From Salisediminibacterium halotolerans (GTDB lineage Bacteria > Bacillota > Bacilli > Bacillales > Salisediminibacteriaceae), in assembly GCF_003814815.1 (NCBI RefSeq), contig NZ_RKQQ01000006.1:62001-126000 (forward strand): a stretch of 64,000 nucleotides of DNA, written 5' to 3'. The notes beneath the pieces were generated by a model. It was not told the origin of the DNA. It ran no database searches and saw only the letters and a list, made by a program, of their open reading frames with translations. Each line of letters opens with the position of its first letter. The first letter of the stretch is position 1. Shown one piece after another: positions 26,122-34,499 of this stretch. Position numbers and translations under genes: made by a program.

Positions 26122-27523
26122 TACAAAAACGATCTTTTCTAAATTATTTTTTAGTTACGCCTTAATCATTTTTTTATCTTTTCTTTTGTTCGGTATCGTT
26201 TTTATTTATATGTTCCATCTGAACTTATATGAAGATTATGAAGAGTTGTATGTTTATCATTCTGAACAGCTCGAAGAAAACCTTGAATATGCTTTGGACA
26301 ACAATTGGACGGATGAGGAAACCGGCGCCTTGCTGGAAACAAGCCTTAGTCATCGTGATTACAGCATTATTATTTATGATGATAACGGTTCACCGCTTTT
26401 TACCCCGGAGAGTTCACGTACAAATATTGATGACTTGGATCAGCAATACATCAGAACCGCCGCCCAAGGTAACCCCGTGTCAGCAGGGACGCGTTTAAAC
26501 GGAAGCTTAAGCTATGTCATCGCAGACAAATTGAACGTGCAAGAAACCGGTGGTGAAACATTTGTAACAGCGATGGTTTTTCATGATTTAGACCATCAGT
26601 ATTATCAAATGGGGGCGATGATTTTGCTTCCCTTCACAGTTACGATTGCATTTGCCGGAGGAATCCTGTTTCTTATTTCACGAAAAATTACCGCTCCGCT
26701 GCGAGATATGAATGAGATTGCCCTCAAATTGGCAAAAGGGGATTTTTCGCAAACTGTCAAAGTCTCTTCACAAGATGAAGTCGGCCAGCTAGGAGAAACA
26801 TTTAACTATATGGCCGCAGAATTGAACGGTCTTGAAGAAATGAGAAAAGATTTTATTGCTAATGTCTCTCATGATCTGCGGTCACCGCTGACTTCGTTGA
26901 AAGGCTTTTTAGTCGCGCTTCTTGATGGAACGATTCCTAATGAGAAGCGTGAACATTATTATACTCTTATGAAAGACGAGACAGATCGAGTGATCAAACT
27001 CGTGAATGACACGCTGGATATGAGCAAGCTTGAAAACGGACAAGTTGAACTTTTGATTGAACCTTACAACTTAACGAAGCAGTTGCAAGAAATTGTCACG
27101 AAACTCGAACCGCAGCTGAATAAAAAATCGATGAGAATCATAATCGAACCTAAAACGACGGAGTTCTATGCAGAAGCGGACCGCGATAAAATCGAACAGG
27201 TGCTAATAAATTTGCTGCAAAATGCGATTCAGTTTTCCCCAAAAAAATCTGAAGTTCTTGTGAGCATCGAGGAACATACCGACGAACTGACTGTAACGAT
27301 TGCCGATAACGGTCAAGGCATTGCCGAGGAAGATATGCCCTATATTTGGGAACGGTTTAGCAAAGCCGATCGGTCACGAACGAATAAAAGCGGAACAGGT
27401 ATTGGTCTATCGATTGTTAAATCAATTATTGATTTGCACGGTTGCGAGATTCGAGTCGAAAGCGTGGAGGGAAGCGGGACAGTATTTTCATTCAATTTGC
27501 CAAAAGCCGATGAAATAACGTGA
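26114..27523 (+). CDS. Sensor histidine kinase, HAMP-HisKA-HATPase
   Basis: A 469-residue kinase. Membrane helices at about 10-35 and 165-190 bracket an extracellular sensor domain of about 125 residues; HAMP follows (KITAPLRDMNEIALKLAKGD), then HisKA with the phospho-acceptor His in NVSHDLRSPLTSLKGF (about residue 254) and a HATPase domain with the N box 'LINLLQNAIQFSP', G1 DNGQGI and G2 SGTGIGLSIVKSI. The ATG at 26114 follows GAGGA inside the regulator gene. The signal is unknown; the linked MMPL exporter suggests membrane or lipid stress. Confidence 0.92.
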   Translation: MINTKTIFSKLFFSYALIIFLSFLLFGIVFIYMFHLNLYEDYEELYVYHSEQLEENLEYALDNNWTDEETGALLETSLSHRDYSIIIYDDNGSPLFTPESSRTNIDDLDQQYIRTAAQGNPVSAGTRLNGSLSYVIADKLNVQETGGETFVTAMVFHDLDHQYYQMGAMILLPFTVTIAFAGGILFLISRKITAPLRDMNEIALKLAKGDFSQTVKVSSQDEVGQLGETFNYMAAELNGLEEMRKDFIANVSHDLRSPLTSLKGFLVALLDGTIPNEKREHYYTLMKDETDRVIKLVNDTLDMSKLENGQVELLIEPYNLTKQLQEIVTKLEPQLNKKSMRIIIEPKTTEFYAEADRDKIEQVLINLLQNAIQFSPKKSEVLVSIEEHTDELTVTIADNGQGIAEEDMPYIWERFSKADRSRTNKSGTGIGLSIVKSIIDLHGCEIRVESVEGSGTVFSFNLPKADEIT

Positions 27524-27553
27524 TCACATAACTAAACGCTTCAAATGACAACT

Positions 27554-27575
27554 GTTAACATTCCGTTCATACATG
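27554..27575 (+). promoter_or_regulatory. Likely response-regulator binding site (copy 2)
   Basis: GTTAACATTCCGTTCATA is the same as the site before the response regulator except for one base. It lies 67 bases before the MMPL start, which links the exporter to the two-component system. Confidence 0.5.
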
Positions 27576-27641
27576 CTTGTTACGATATTATTTGTCGCAT
27601 ATGACATCGACAATATTGAATGTAAGGGACGGGGTTAGGCA

Positions 27642-29816
27642 ATGAGGGTATTATCAAAACTGACATCGAATCGACGAGCTGTCTGGATAACGATCATCGT
27701 TTGGGTATTGATCGCCGCGGGATTAAGCTTTGCTCCTTCGGCAGGAGACTACACAATCAATAATGGCGATGACGATTTGCCGGATAACGCTCCATCTGTT
27801 ATTGCAGATGAGACGGTTGAATCGTATTTTCCGGACGATGATGGCCAGCTCGGTTTGCTCGTATTTGAATTGCAAGAAGAGGGGCCTGAGTCGATCGACT
27901 TGGAGGAACTGGCCGAAGTGACCGAATGGCTGGATGAAGAGGCTGAGTTTGACACGATCGATTCAGTTGTTCCCTTTCACCATTTTTCTGATGAAATAAG
28001 AACATCGTTTACGTCAGACGATGGGGAAGCGGCAGTGTTGACGGTCACATTTCAGAGCGGTCTGGAAACAGAAGACATCCAAGATACTGTTGCAATGATC
28101 AACGAATATAGTGATAAAACGCTTCAATCAAGCGATTTGTTTATCACAGGTCCGGCAGGGATCGCCTCTGACACAACTGCGATTTTCTCGGAGGCGAATT
28201 TAACGTTGATGTTCTCTACGATCGGTCTAGTGCTCGTATTGCTGATCGCTATTTATCGATCACCGCTACTAGCAACAATTCCATTGATCGGCGCCTTGTT
28301 TGTTTATCAAGTTGCAGATCGTTTGCTTGGATTGTTTGCAGCTAATGGCGTTTTTACGATTGAAGCTCAATCTTTATCTATTGTGATGATTTTATTGTTC
28401 GGTGCGACGACTGATTACAGCTTATTTGTTTTTTCACGGTTTAAAGAAGAGCTGAGACAGACAAATGATAAATATGCGGCGATGAATGCAGCTCAACGAG
28501 GAGTGAGCAAACCGATCTTTTTCAGCGGTGCCACCGTGGCTGCTGCAATGCTCGTTTTACTCTTGGCACAATACGGTCCTTATAATAATTTTGCCTGGAC
28601 ATTTGCAATTACGATCTCGATCGTGTTGTTGGCAGGTTTAACCTTGATTCCGGCTTTGTTCACGGCTGCGGGCCGAAAAGCCTTTTGGCCTGCCGTGCCG
28701 AAAGTAGGAGAAGAAACGCTTAAGAAAAACCGTTTTTGGGGAGGCGTCGGAACGCTTGTCACAAAGAAACCGGTCGTTTCTGGAAGTATCGTTCTTTTGT
28801 TTCTAATCATCAATGCTTTCAATGTCCCTTCGATTCAAACGTCTTACAATTTGATCGATTCGTTTCCCGAAGACTTAGACAGCAGAGTCGGCTTCGACAT
28901 TCTTGAAGAGAGGTTTCCTTCGGGTGAATTAGCTCCGGTATCCGTGCTTTTAGAGCAAGACGATGCATTTACGCTGAATGAGAAACAATGGCAGGATATT
29001 GAGGAACTGCAAGAACGTCTGATCGCTTTTGACGGGGTGAATGATGTCAGCTTTCCCAAGTTAGATGATGCTGAAGAAGGAGACGACATTAGTGATGATG
29101 GCAAGGCTGTGCACGCAGAATTGATTATGGAAAATAATCCGTATGATTTGGCTTCTCTTGAAACCGTGGACCTGCTAAACGAGGAGAAAGATGACTTGTT
29201 AGTTGCCGGCGGATTGAATGAAGCCGGCGCGAACCTTTATTTTTCCGGGGAATCTGCAACGCAAGCGGATATACAAGCTTATAACAGTCAAGATACGCTC
29301 GTTGTCGCGTCGGTCGTAACAATCGTGATTACATTGATGCTTGTATGGCATACGCGGTCACTGATCGCCCCGCTCTATATGATGTCAACGATTTTGTTAT
29401 CTTACTTATCTGCGCTCGGACTAAGCTGGTTTATTTTTGATCAATTCACCGATGTAGGCGCATTTAGTTACAGAATTCCGCTCTATGCGTTCGTATTTCT
29501 TGTCGCTTTAGGGGTAGATTATAACATTATGCTCGTATCGCGAATCATGGAAGAAAACAAGCAGCATCGAATACGCTACGCTGTTCAACGCGGAGTCGCC
29601 AAGACAGGCGGTGTGATCTCCTCGGCCGGGGTGATTTTGGCCGCGACATTCGGTGTTTTGATGACACAGCCGCTGAAAGAATTGTATTTATTCGGGTTTA
29701 TTGTCGGTATCGGCATTTTACTCGATACATTCTTGGTTAGAGGAATCCTCGTCCCTGCGATTGTAACACTGTTAGGAAAATGGAATTGGCGGCCGTTGAA
29801 TAAGAAAAATAGTTAG
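27642..29816 (+). CDS. MMPL/RND-family transporter
   Basis: A 724-residue membrane protein with the two-half MMPL layout: helix 1 at 15-33, an extracellular domain to about 190, five helices to about 345, helix 7 near 375, a second extracellular domain to about 550 and five more helices. The proton-relay lines GATTDYSLFVFSRFKEEL and GVDYNIMLVSRIMEE in the two halves are the MMPL signatures. These pumps export lipids, surfactants or antibiotics with proton influx. RBS AAGGGACGGGG precedes the start. The gene follows the two-component pair and shares its promoter motif, similar to the YdfHI-YdfJ arrangement of B. subtilis. Confidence 0.9.
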   Translation: MRVLSKLTSNRRAVWITIIVWVLIAAGLSFAPSAGDYTINNGDDDLPDNAPSVIADETVESYFPDDDGQLGLLVFELQEEGPESIDLEELAEVTEWLDEEAEFDTIDSVVPFHHFSDEIRTSFTSDDGEAAVLTVTFQSGLETEDIQDTVAMINEYSDKTLQSSDLFITGPAGIASDTTAIFSEANLTLMFSTIGLVLVLLIAIYRSPLLATIPLIGALFVYQVADRLLGLFAANGVFTIEAQSLSIVMILLFGATTDYSLFVFSRFKEELRQTNDKYAAMNAAQRGVSKPIFFSGATVAAAMLVLLLAQYGPYNNFAWTFAITISIVLLAGLTLIPALFTAAGRKAFWPAVPKVGEETLKKNRFWGGVGTLVTKKPVVSGSIVLLFLIINAFNVPSIQTSYNLIDSFPEDLDSRVGFDILEERFPSGELAPVSVLLEQDDAFTLNEKQWQDIEELQERLIAFDGVNDVSFPKLDDAEEGDDISDDGKAVHAELIMENNPYDLASLETVDLLNEEKDDLLVAGGLNEAGANLYFSGESATQADIQAYNSQDTLVVASVVTIVITLMLVWHTRSLIAPLYMMSTILLSYLSALGLSWFIFDQFTDVGAFSYRIPLYAFVFLVALGVDYNIMLVSRIMEENKQHRIRYAVQRGVAKTGGVISSAGVILAATFGVLMTQPLKELYLFGFIVGIGILLDTFLVRGILVPAIVTLLGKWNWRPLNKKNS

Positions 29817-29833
29817 AAAGGTTGGAATGATTT

Positions 29834-30292
29834 ATGTATTCGCTGATGTATATTTTGCATATTGCCGGCGTGGCTTTATGGCTCGGTTCATTCGTAGCAT
29901 TCGGGTATTTGCTCCGTTCCCTCGTCAGCTCAGAAAACTCGTTGGACACCTACACTTCTGTAGTGAATAAAATAAGAAAATGGATCAATGCCGGTGTTTT
30001 GCCGGGAGCGGTTCTCGTTATGCTCACTGGTGTATTTATGATTCTGCAATTCGATCGAGCGAATCTGCCGTTTTATCTTTTGTTTATGGAACAGGCAGGA
30101 TCAATTATTATTTTATTTACCGTGATCGTCTTATCTGTGTACAGCCGGAAATTGAAAAAGAAACTTAACGGCGAACAGCTTAAAAAGGAAAAAACATTGG
30201 AATCGTTAAGTTTGATGTACACCAATTACTTGTTTACTTCCGCGGCTTTAGGATTAGTGATCGTGATCATTACAGGAATGCGAGTGACGTAA
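29834..30292 (+). CDS. Four-helix membrane protein, CopD/DUF2269-like
   Basis: A 152-residue protein with four membrane helices. The opening MYILHIAGVALWLGSF, with a His in helix 1, is shared with CopD-type and DUF2269-type membrane proteins, which may bind heme or metal through such His residues. A second conserved position is the Gly/Met-rich end 'IVIITGMRVT'. It begins 17 bases after the MMPL gene with an AAAGGTTGGA site and so belongs to the same transcript. The precise family is uncertain. Confidence 0.55.
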   Translation: MYSLMYILHIAGVALWLGSFVAFGYLLRSLVSSENSLDTYTSVVNKIRKWINAGVLPGAVLVMLTGVFMILQFDRANLPFYLLFMEQAGSIIILFTVIVLSVYSRKLKKKLNGEQLKKEKTLESLSLMYTNYLFTSAALGLVIVIITGMRVT

Positions 30293-30316
30293 CCGAATAA
30301 TAAAACGTTAAGGACA

Positions 30317-30348
30317 AGCGTGCTGAGTTGATCGGCACGCTTTTTTTA
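30317..30348 (+). terminator. Rho-independent terminator
   Basis: AGCGTGC / GCACGCT stem, extended by TGA/TCG with mismatch, followed by seven Ts. A close copy of this hairpin terminates the Lnr-like operon at 36.9 kb. Confidence 0.85.
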
Positions 30349-30416
30349 CATGATAACAAACTGTGTTATTATATAGACTTAATTGTCATTAAATGCATAT
30401 TAAGAACATCGTTTAA

Positions 30417-30425
30417 TGGTATAAT
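30417..30425 (+). promoter_or_regulatory. Extended -10 promoter
   Basis: TGGTATAAT combines a TGn extension with a perfect TATAAT, 77 bases before the membrane protein gene. The paralogous unit at 36.96 kb keeps the same ATGGTATAATT line. Confidence 0.55.
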
Positions 30426-30501
30426 TAGCCTGCATATGTTCGTGAATAATAGTCATTATTGTGCAACAGAGAAACAATGAACTTACATAAGAGGGGTTTA
30501 T

Positions 30502-31139
30502 ATGTCCAATGTCTTATTCTTTATCGTACTGCTAACTTTTATATGCGTGGAAGAGGCGGTGCGATTCCTTCAAATTCGCCGCGACCGATTAGCAGAAAAA
30601 AATCCGTTTATGCATAATCTGACAATAATTATCGCGATCATCGGTCTGGTTACTGTAGCTTCGAACGTTTTTTCCGAATATATTTGGCTTATTGCCGCTA
30701 TCGGGACGGCGCTGGTCAGTTACCTTATCTATTCGTTTATCCATCCACTCTATCACGTAACGGTTTATCAAACAGACATGGATGAAGTCAAAAACGTGAT
30801 GGATGATCATCTGCAGCCTTATGAAGAACGTATAGTGAAAAAAGCAGATGAAACGAACAAAAAGCTGACATACATCATTAAAGAGACGAAAGAAAAGCTG
30901 ATAATCACCTGGGATCTCTCACCGTTAAACAGCAATTATGCTGATACCGTCGACGTTCAAATGAGAAGTAACATTTCCGGTGAATTGGCCGATGAGTGGC
31001 CGGAGATCAAAGCAAAATTGATCAAGCTCAACGAACAGAAAACGTTCAACGCCGGCTTCGATGGCAGGGGCTGTTTATGTTTGGCTGGCTGATATTTCTC
31101 GCTCTCACCGCAGGAGCGGCTGCCGCAAACGCAGCTTAA
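30502..31139 (+). pseudogene. Membrane protein with C-terminal frameshift, paralog of the 37.0-kb gene
   Basis: Residues 1-60 hold two membrane helices, followed by a charged cytoplasmic domain with KLTYIIKETKEKLIITWD and the SPLNSNYAD line. As read, the frame ends at 31092 after a junk tail. Reading one extra A in the run at 31038-31042 gives the tail NVQRRLRWQGLFMFGWLIFL ending at TAA 31137-31139, which matches the C-terminal helix of the intact paralog downstream (NIKRRLLWESIFAFSGILVV). So one A has been lost here, or mis-called. RBS AAGAGGGG precedes the ATG. No known family was recognised. Confidence 0.75.
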
Positions 31140-31183
31140 TTCTGCGATATTCTCACTTAACGACGCAGCTCAAGGAGGCAAAT

Positions 31184-31555
31184 ATGTTATTGATCATTAT
31201 CATTTTGTTTTCAATTTTAGTTTTAAGTCTAATGTCTAATCGGATTTTAAAAACTAAGGAGAATATTTCAGTTCCGGCTTGGAAAGAACGATATGTAAAT
31301 CGCGTTCATCGCTTAGGCGAGCAAGCCTTATTTATAATCAGTCTGGCAGTGGTTTCGTTAACATTCATCGATTTTCATGAGTTTCGGGTGTTTATTTTTC
31401 TTAGTCTTATTATTATGTTTGCCTTTAATGCGTTGATGGAGTGGACTTTTGCAAAAGAAAACAAAATGTATCTCTTAGATATCGTCACATGCGGACTATT
31501 AATATGCGGTGCGATCGTATACATGTTGATAGATCCGATTATCGGCGGCGCATGA
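31184..31555 (+). CDS. DUF4181-type membrane protein
   Basis: A 123-residue protein with four hydrophobic segments. The line RVHRLGEQALFIISLAV and the later FNALMEWTFAKENKMYLL fit DUF4181, a small membrane family found mainly in Bacillaceae. Function is unknown. The frame is open further upstream, where it merely overlaps the frameshifted tail of the preceding gene; CAAGGAGG sits properly before the ATG at 31184. It is probably co-transcribed with the gene before it. Confidence 0.65.
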   Translation: MLLIIIILFSILVLSLMSNRILKTKENISVPAWKERYVNRVHRLGEQALFIISLAVVSLTFIDFHEFRVFIFLSLIIMFAFNALMEWTFAKENKMYLLDIVTCGLLICGAIVYMLIDPIIGGA

Positions 31556-31645
31556 TTGAATCCGTTTCGCCGGCACATGATATATACGTTCAATACACTG
31601 CTGATCCCAGGAGGTCAGAGGTGATCAGTTAAAGGAGGTGCTGTC

Positions 31646-32767
31646 GTGCGGCTATTTATGATCCATGCAGGATTAGTGTTGATCGTTTCCGCTTGGATCG
31701 CAGTAAGCAGCGATGTGCCCTGGGAGAACTCATTGTTTTTCGTCGGTGCGAGTGTCGTTTACGGCTTGTATTTCTCGCTTTTATTTTGGCGCAAGCGGAC
31801 GCTGATCCTCATGACTGTCCAGCTATTATGGGCATTATTGTATGGGACGATGATGCCGGCTGAATTTTTGCCGTTTTTGTTAGGTTTTCTATTCATGGCT
31901 GCGGCAATCTTTGATCCAATCCGCCCTGTCTTTACAGCTGGCTGCGGCACAATCGCGACGCTTGCTCCGTTATGGCTCGCAAACCCATCGGGGTGGGAGC
32001 ACACAATCGCTCTGACGCTTCTCGTCCTCATCGCCGCTTTGACCATCAGCATGTATACGATCGAAGCGCGCAATAAAGATCGTTTAGCGTCACAAGTGCT
32101 AAAAGCAGAGCGTGAAAATCGGCAGCTGCGCCGGAATATCGACGTGCAAGAACAAGCGGTCCGTGAAGAAGAAAGGCTCCGCATTGCCAGAGATATTCAC
32201 GATTCCGTCGGTCATCACTTAACAGCATTATTGATGCAAGCAGGTGTTTTGCGACGTTCCGTTGACGGAAAAGCACGGCAACACACCGATATCATCGAAA
32301 AGACGGCGAGTGAAGCTCTGGAACAAACGCGAGAAGCCGTCCGGCAAATACGAGATCGCGAGGATCCTGTCGGTGTGCATGCTGTGATACATTTGCTGCG
32401 CCGGCTCGAGCGGGAGTCACAGATGCGGATTCAGTGGAAAGCGGAAGAAGGGTTTTTATCCGCGGCATTCACTAATGAACAGCATGCGGCGATCTACCGC
32501 TTCGTGCAAGAAGGGATGACAAATGCGATGAAATATAGCCAATCACGACATGTGAACCTGCACGTTCACATTCGCGGCGGCAGACAAGCCGTATTAACGT
32601 TGGAGAGCGGCTTAGCCAAAAATAAGGCCCCGTCTTCTGACGGAAGCGGTTTGGCAGGGTTGCGGGAACGTTTTGAAGCGCTCGGCGGTACATTTCGTTC
32701 GACTCAAAACGGCGAGAAATTCACGATAGAAGGCACGTTTCCGCTAGAAAGGGTGAATGTTCAATGA
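31646..32767 (+). CDS. lnrJ: LnrJ-like sensor histidine kinase
   Basis: A 373-residue NarL-type kinase. Residues 1-150 are five or six membrane helices with hardly any extracellular loops, as in intramembrane-sensing kinases. The HisKA_3 box RLRIARDIHDSVGHHLTALL carries the phospho-acceptor His (about residue 189), and a HATPase_c domain ends with GSGLAGLRERFEALGG. GTG start after AAAGGAGG. With the following regulator, ATPase and two permeases, the order matches lnrJKLMN (yfiJKLMN) of B. subtilis, which senses linearmycins and similar polyenes in the membrane. The symbol rests on gene order and domain make-up. Confidence 0.75.
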   Translation: MRLFMIHAGLVLIVSAWIAVSSDVPWENSLFFVGASVVYGLYFSLLFWRKRTLILMTVQLLWALLYGTMMPAEFLPFLLGFLFMAAAIFDPIRPVFTAGCGTIATLAPLWLANPSGWEHTIALTLLVLIAALTISMYTIEARNKDRLASQVLKAERENRQLRRNIDVQEQAVREEERLRIARDIHDSVGHHLTALLMQAGVLRRSVDGKARQHTDIIEKTASEALEQTREAVRQIRDREDPVGVHAVIHLLRRLERESQMRIQWKAEEGFLSAAFTNEQHAAIYRFVQEGMTNAMKYSQSRHVNLHVHIRGGRQAVLTLESGLAKNKAPSSDGSGLAGLRERFEALGGTFRSTQNGEKFTIEGTFPLERVNVQ

Positions 32768-33396
32768 TCAAGGTACTGCTTGCAGATGATCAAAAGATGG
32801 TACGGCAAGGAATTCGCATGATGATTGAAGAGACTGGGGAATTTTCTGTAACGGCCGAAGCTGATACCGGAAGAGAGGCGGTAATGCAAGGGAAAACCGC
32901 CGATGTCGACATTGCCGTATTGGATGTGCGAATGCCTGAAATGACAGGACTTGCCGCTTGCCGCGAACTGATCGAACTATTCCCGGAACTGCCGGTTCTG
33001 ATCTTAACGACGTTTGATGATGATGCCTATGCGATCGAAGCGCTTGAGAACGGGGCGAAAGGGTTTATGCTGAAAGATGCCGATGCGTCGAAGCTGATTA
33101 CGGCGATGAAAAAAGCGCTTGAAGGCGGGATCACGATTGATGAAGGGGTTGCCGGAAGAATTATTCCTGATCTGATGAAAAAAGAGAAACCGCCTCAGAC
33201 GAACATTTCTTTGACAAAGCGCGAACGCGACATTACGATTCTCATCGGCGAAGGACGGACAAATCAAGAGATTGCATCGGAACTGTTTTTATCGGTCGGG
33301 ACCGTGAAAAATCATATTTCAGTTATTCTCGATAAGCTGGAGCTAAGAGACCGGACGCAGCTTGCGATCTTTGCGATCCGCCAAAACCTCGTGTAA
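32764..33396 (+). CDS. lnrK: LnrK-like NarL-family response regulator
   Basis: A 210-residue regulator: receiver domain with acidic pair in LLADDQKM, acceptor Asp in VAVLDVRMPEMTGL-type line (about residue 54), Lys in GFMLKDAD; then a LuxR-type helix-turn-helix at 143-205 (LTKRERDITILIGEGRTNQEI and SVGTVKNHISVILDKL, quoted in parts). Its ATG overlaps the kinase stop (ATGA). It should activate the ABC transporter genes that begin 157 bases downstream. The stop codon lies inside the terminator stem. Confidence 0.85.
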   Translation: MIKVLLADDQKMVRQGIRMMIEETGEFSVTAEADTGREAVMQGKTADVDIAVLDVRMPEMTGLAACRELIELFPELPVLILTTFDDDAYAIEALENGAKGFMLKDADASKLITAMKKALEGGITIDEGVAGRIIPDLMKKEKPPQTNISLTKRERDITILIGEGRTNQEIASELFLSVGTVKNHISVILDKLELRDRTQLAIFAIRQNLV

Positions 33397-33419
33397 AGCA
33401 TTTACACGGGGTTTTTTTG
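33385..33419 (+). terminator. Rho-independent terminator overlapping the stop codon
   Basis: AACCTCGTGTA and TACACGGGGTT pair with two G-T pairs around a short loop, then seven Ts. It separates the two-component genes from the ABC transporter genes, so the latter need their own promoter. Confidence 0.8.
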
Positions 33420-33448
33420 GCTTCGTTGGAGACGAGAGTTGCATAAGG

Positions 33449-33460
33449 TGACTCGAGTCA
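33449..33460. promoter_or_regulatory. Palindromic operator candidate before the ABC genes
   Basis: TGACTCGAGTCA is a perfect 12-base palindrome 93 bases upstream of the ATPase gene, where a NarL-type regulator would be expected to bind. This is position and symmetry only. Confidence 0.35.
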
Positions 33461-33552
33461 TGGGTGAACAAGGAAACTGATGACTTGCGCTACGTCCATT
33501 TATTTACGATACAGGCTATACTGGATACAGATGAAGAAAGGAGGCGGATCAC

Positions 33553-34485
33553 ATGCTCGAAGTGATCGATGTATCAAAATCATTTAAGGAGCGGACCGCA
33601 GTCAGCCATGTAAATTTTTTTATTGAGAAAGGTGAGGTCGTCGGACTTCTCGGTCCGAACGGGGCCGGCAAATCAACAACGATCTCGATGATTTCCAGCC
33701 TCGTTGCTCCTTCCGCGGGTGAAATTTTTTTAGGCGGATATTCGGTTAAAAAGGACCGTACCTCAATCCGCCGAATGATCGGCGTTGTTCCGCAAGAAAT
33801 TGCACTATTTCAAGATTTGACAGCTCAAGAAAACCTGCGTTTTTTCGGCCGAGCTTATAAGCTGAAAGGAAACGAACTTCAAGAACGTGTCGAGCACGTA
33901 TTGGAGATCGTCGGTTTAAGTGAACGCGCTGATGAATTTGTCAAAACGTATTCCGGCGGGATGAAACGCCGGCTGAACATTGCAGTGGCGTTATTGCACG
34001 AACCGGAACTGCTCATTATGGACGAACCGACGGTCGGGATTGATCCGCAGTCGCGCAGTTATATTTTAGAAACCGTCAGAGAGCTGAACCGGACGAAAAA
34101 TATGACGATCATTTACACAAGTCATTACATGGAAGAGGTCGAGTATTTATGCGACCGCATTTACATTATGGATCACGGGGAAATCATCGCAGCGGGGTCA
34201 AAGAAGGAACTGAAGGCGATGCTGATGGAAGAAGACAGCGTCGTCGTTACGCTGAGTGAACCGGCAGAAAAATTTGCCGAGAAACTTCGTGAGAATCCAG
34301 CGATCACGCACATTCATACGTCAGGCGAGGAAGCGATGATCCGTGCGGTCAAAGATACCCCCGTATTGGAATCGGTAATTCAGTTGACAAGAGCGGCAGG
34401 TGTCGACATCAAATCGGTCGAAGTCCGCTCGCCAAGCCTTGAGGATGTTTTCTTGCATTTAACCGGGCGGACGCTCCGGCAGTAA
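33553..34485 (+). CDS. lnrL: LnrL-like ABC transporter ATP-binding protein
   Basis: A 310-residue ABC ATPase: Walker A GPNGAGKSTT (about residue 38), Q loop in VPQEIALFQDLTAQEN, signature YSGGMKRRLNIAVALLHEP, Walker B LLIMDEPTVGID, H loop in YTSHYMEEVE. The C-terminal 80 residues are the DUF4162-like extension of drug-export ATPases. AAAGGAGG fits the start. Together with the two ABC-2 permeases it should export or remove amphipathic antibiotics from the membrane. Confidence 0.88.
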   Translation: MLEVIDVSKSFKERTAVSHVNFFIEKGEVVGLLGPNGAGKSTTISMISSLVAPSAGEIFLGGYSVKKDRTSIRRMIGVVPQEIALFQDLTAQENLRFFGRAYKLKGNELQERVEHVLEIVGLSERADEFVKTYSGGMKRRLNIAVALLHEPELLIMDEPTVGIDPQSRSYILETVRELNRTKNMTIIYTSHYMEEVEYLCDRIYIMDHGEIIAAGSKKELKAMLMEEDSVVVTLSEPAEKFAEKLRENPAITHIHTSGEEAMIRAVKDTPVLESVIQLTRAAGVDIKSVEVRSPSLEDVFLHLTGRTLRQ

Positions 34486-34499
34486 GGGGGGGGAGAATA

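Noticed and set aside
27520-27534. CGTGATCACAT after the histidine kinase as an FNR/CRP site
   Set aside because: The half-sites abut without the six-base spacer and overlap a stop codon.
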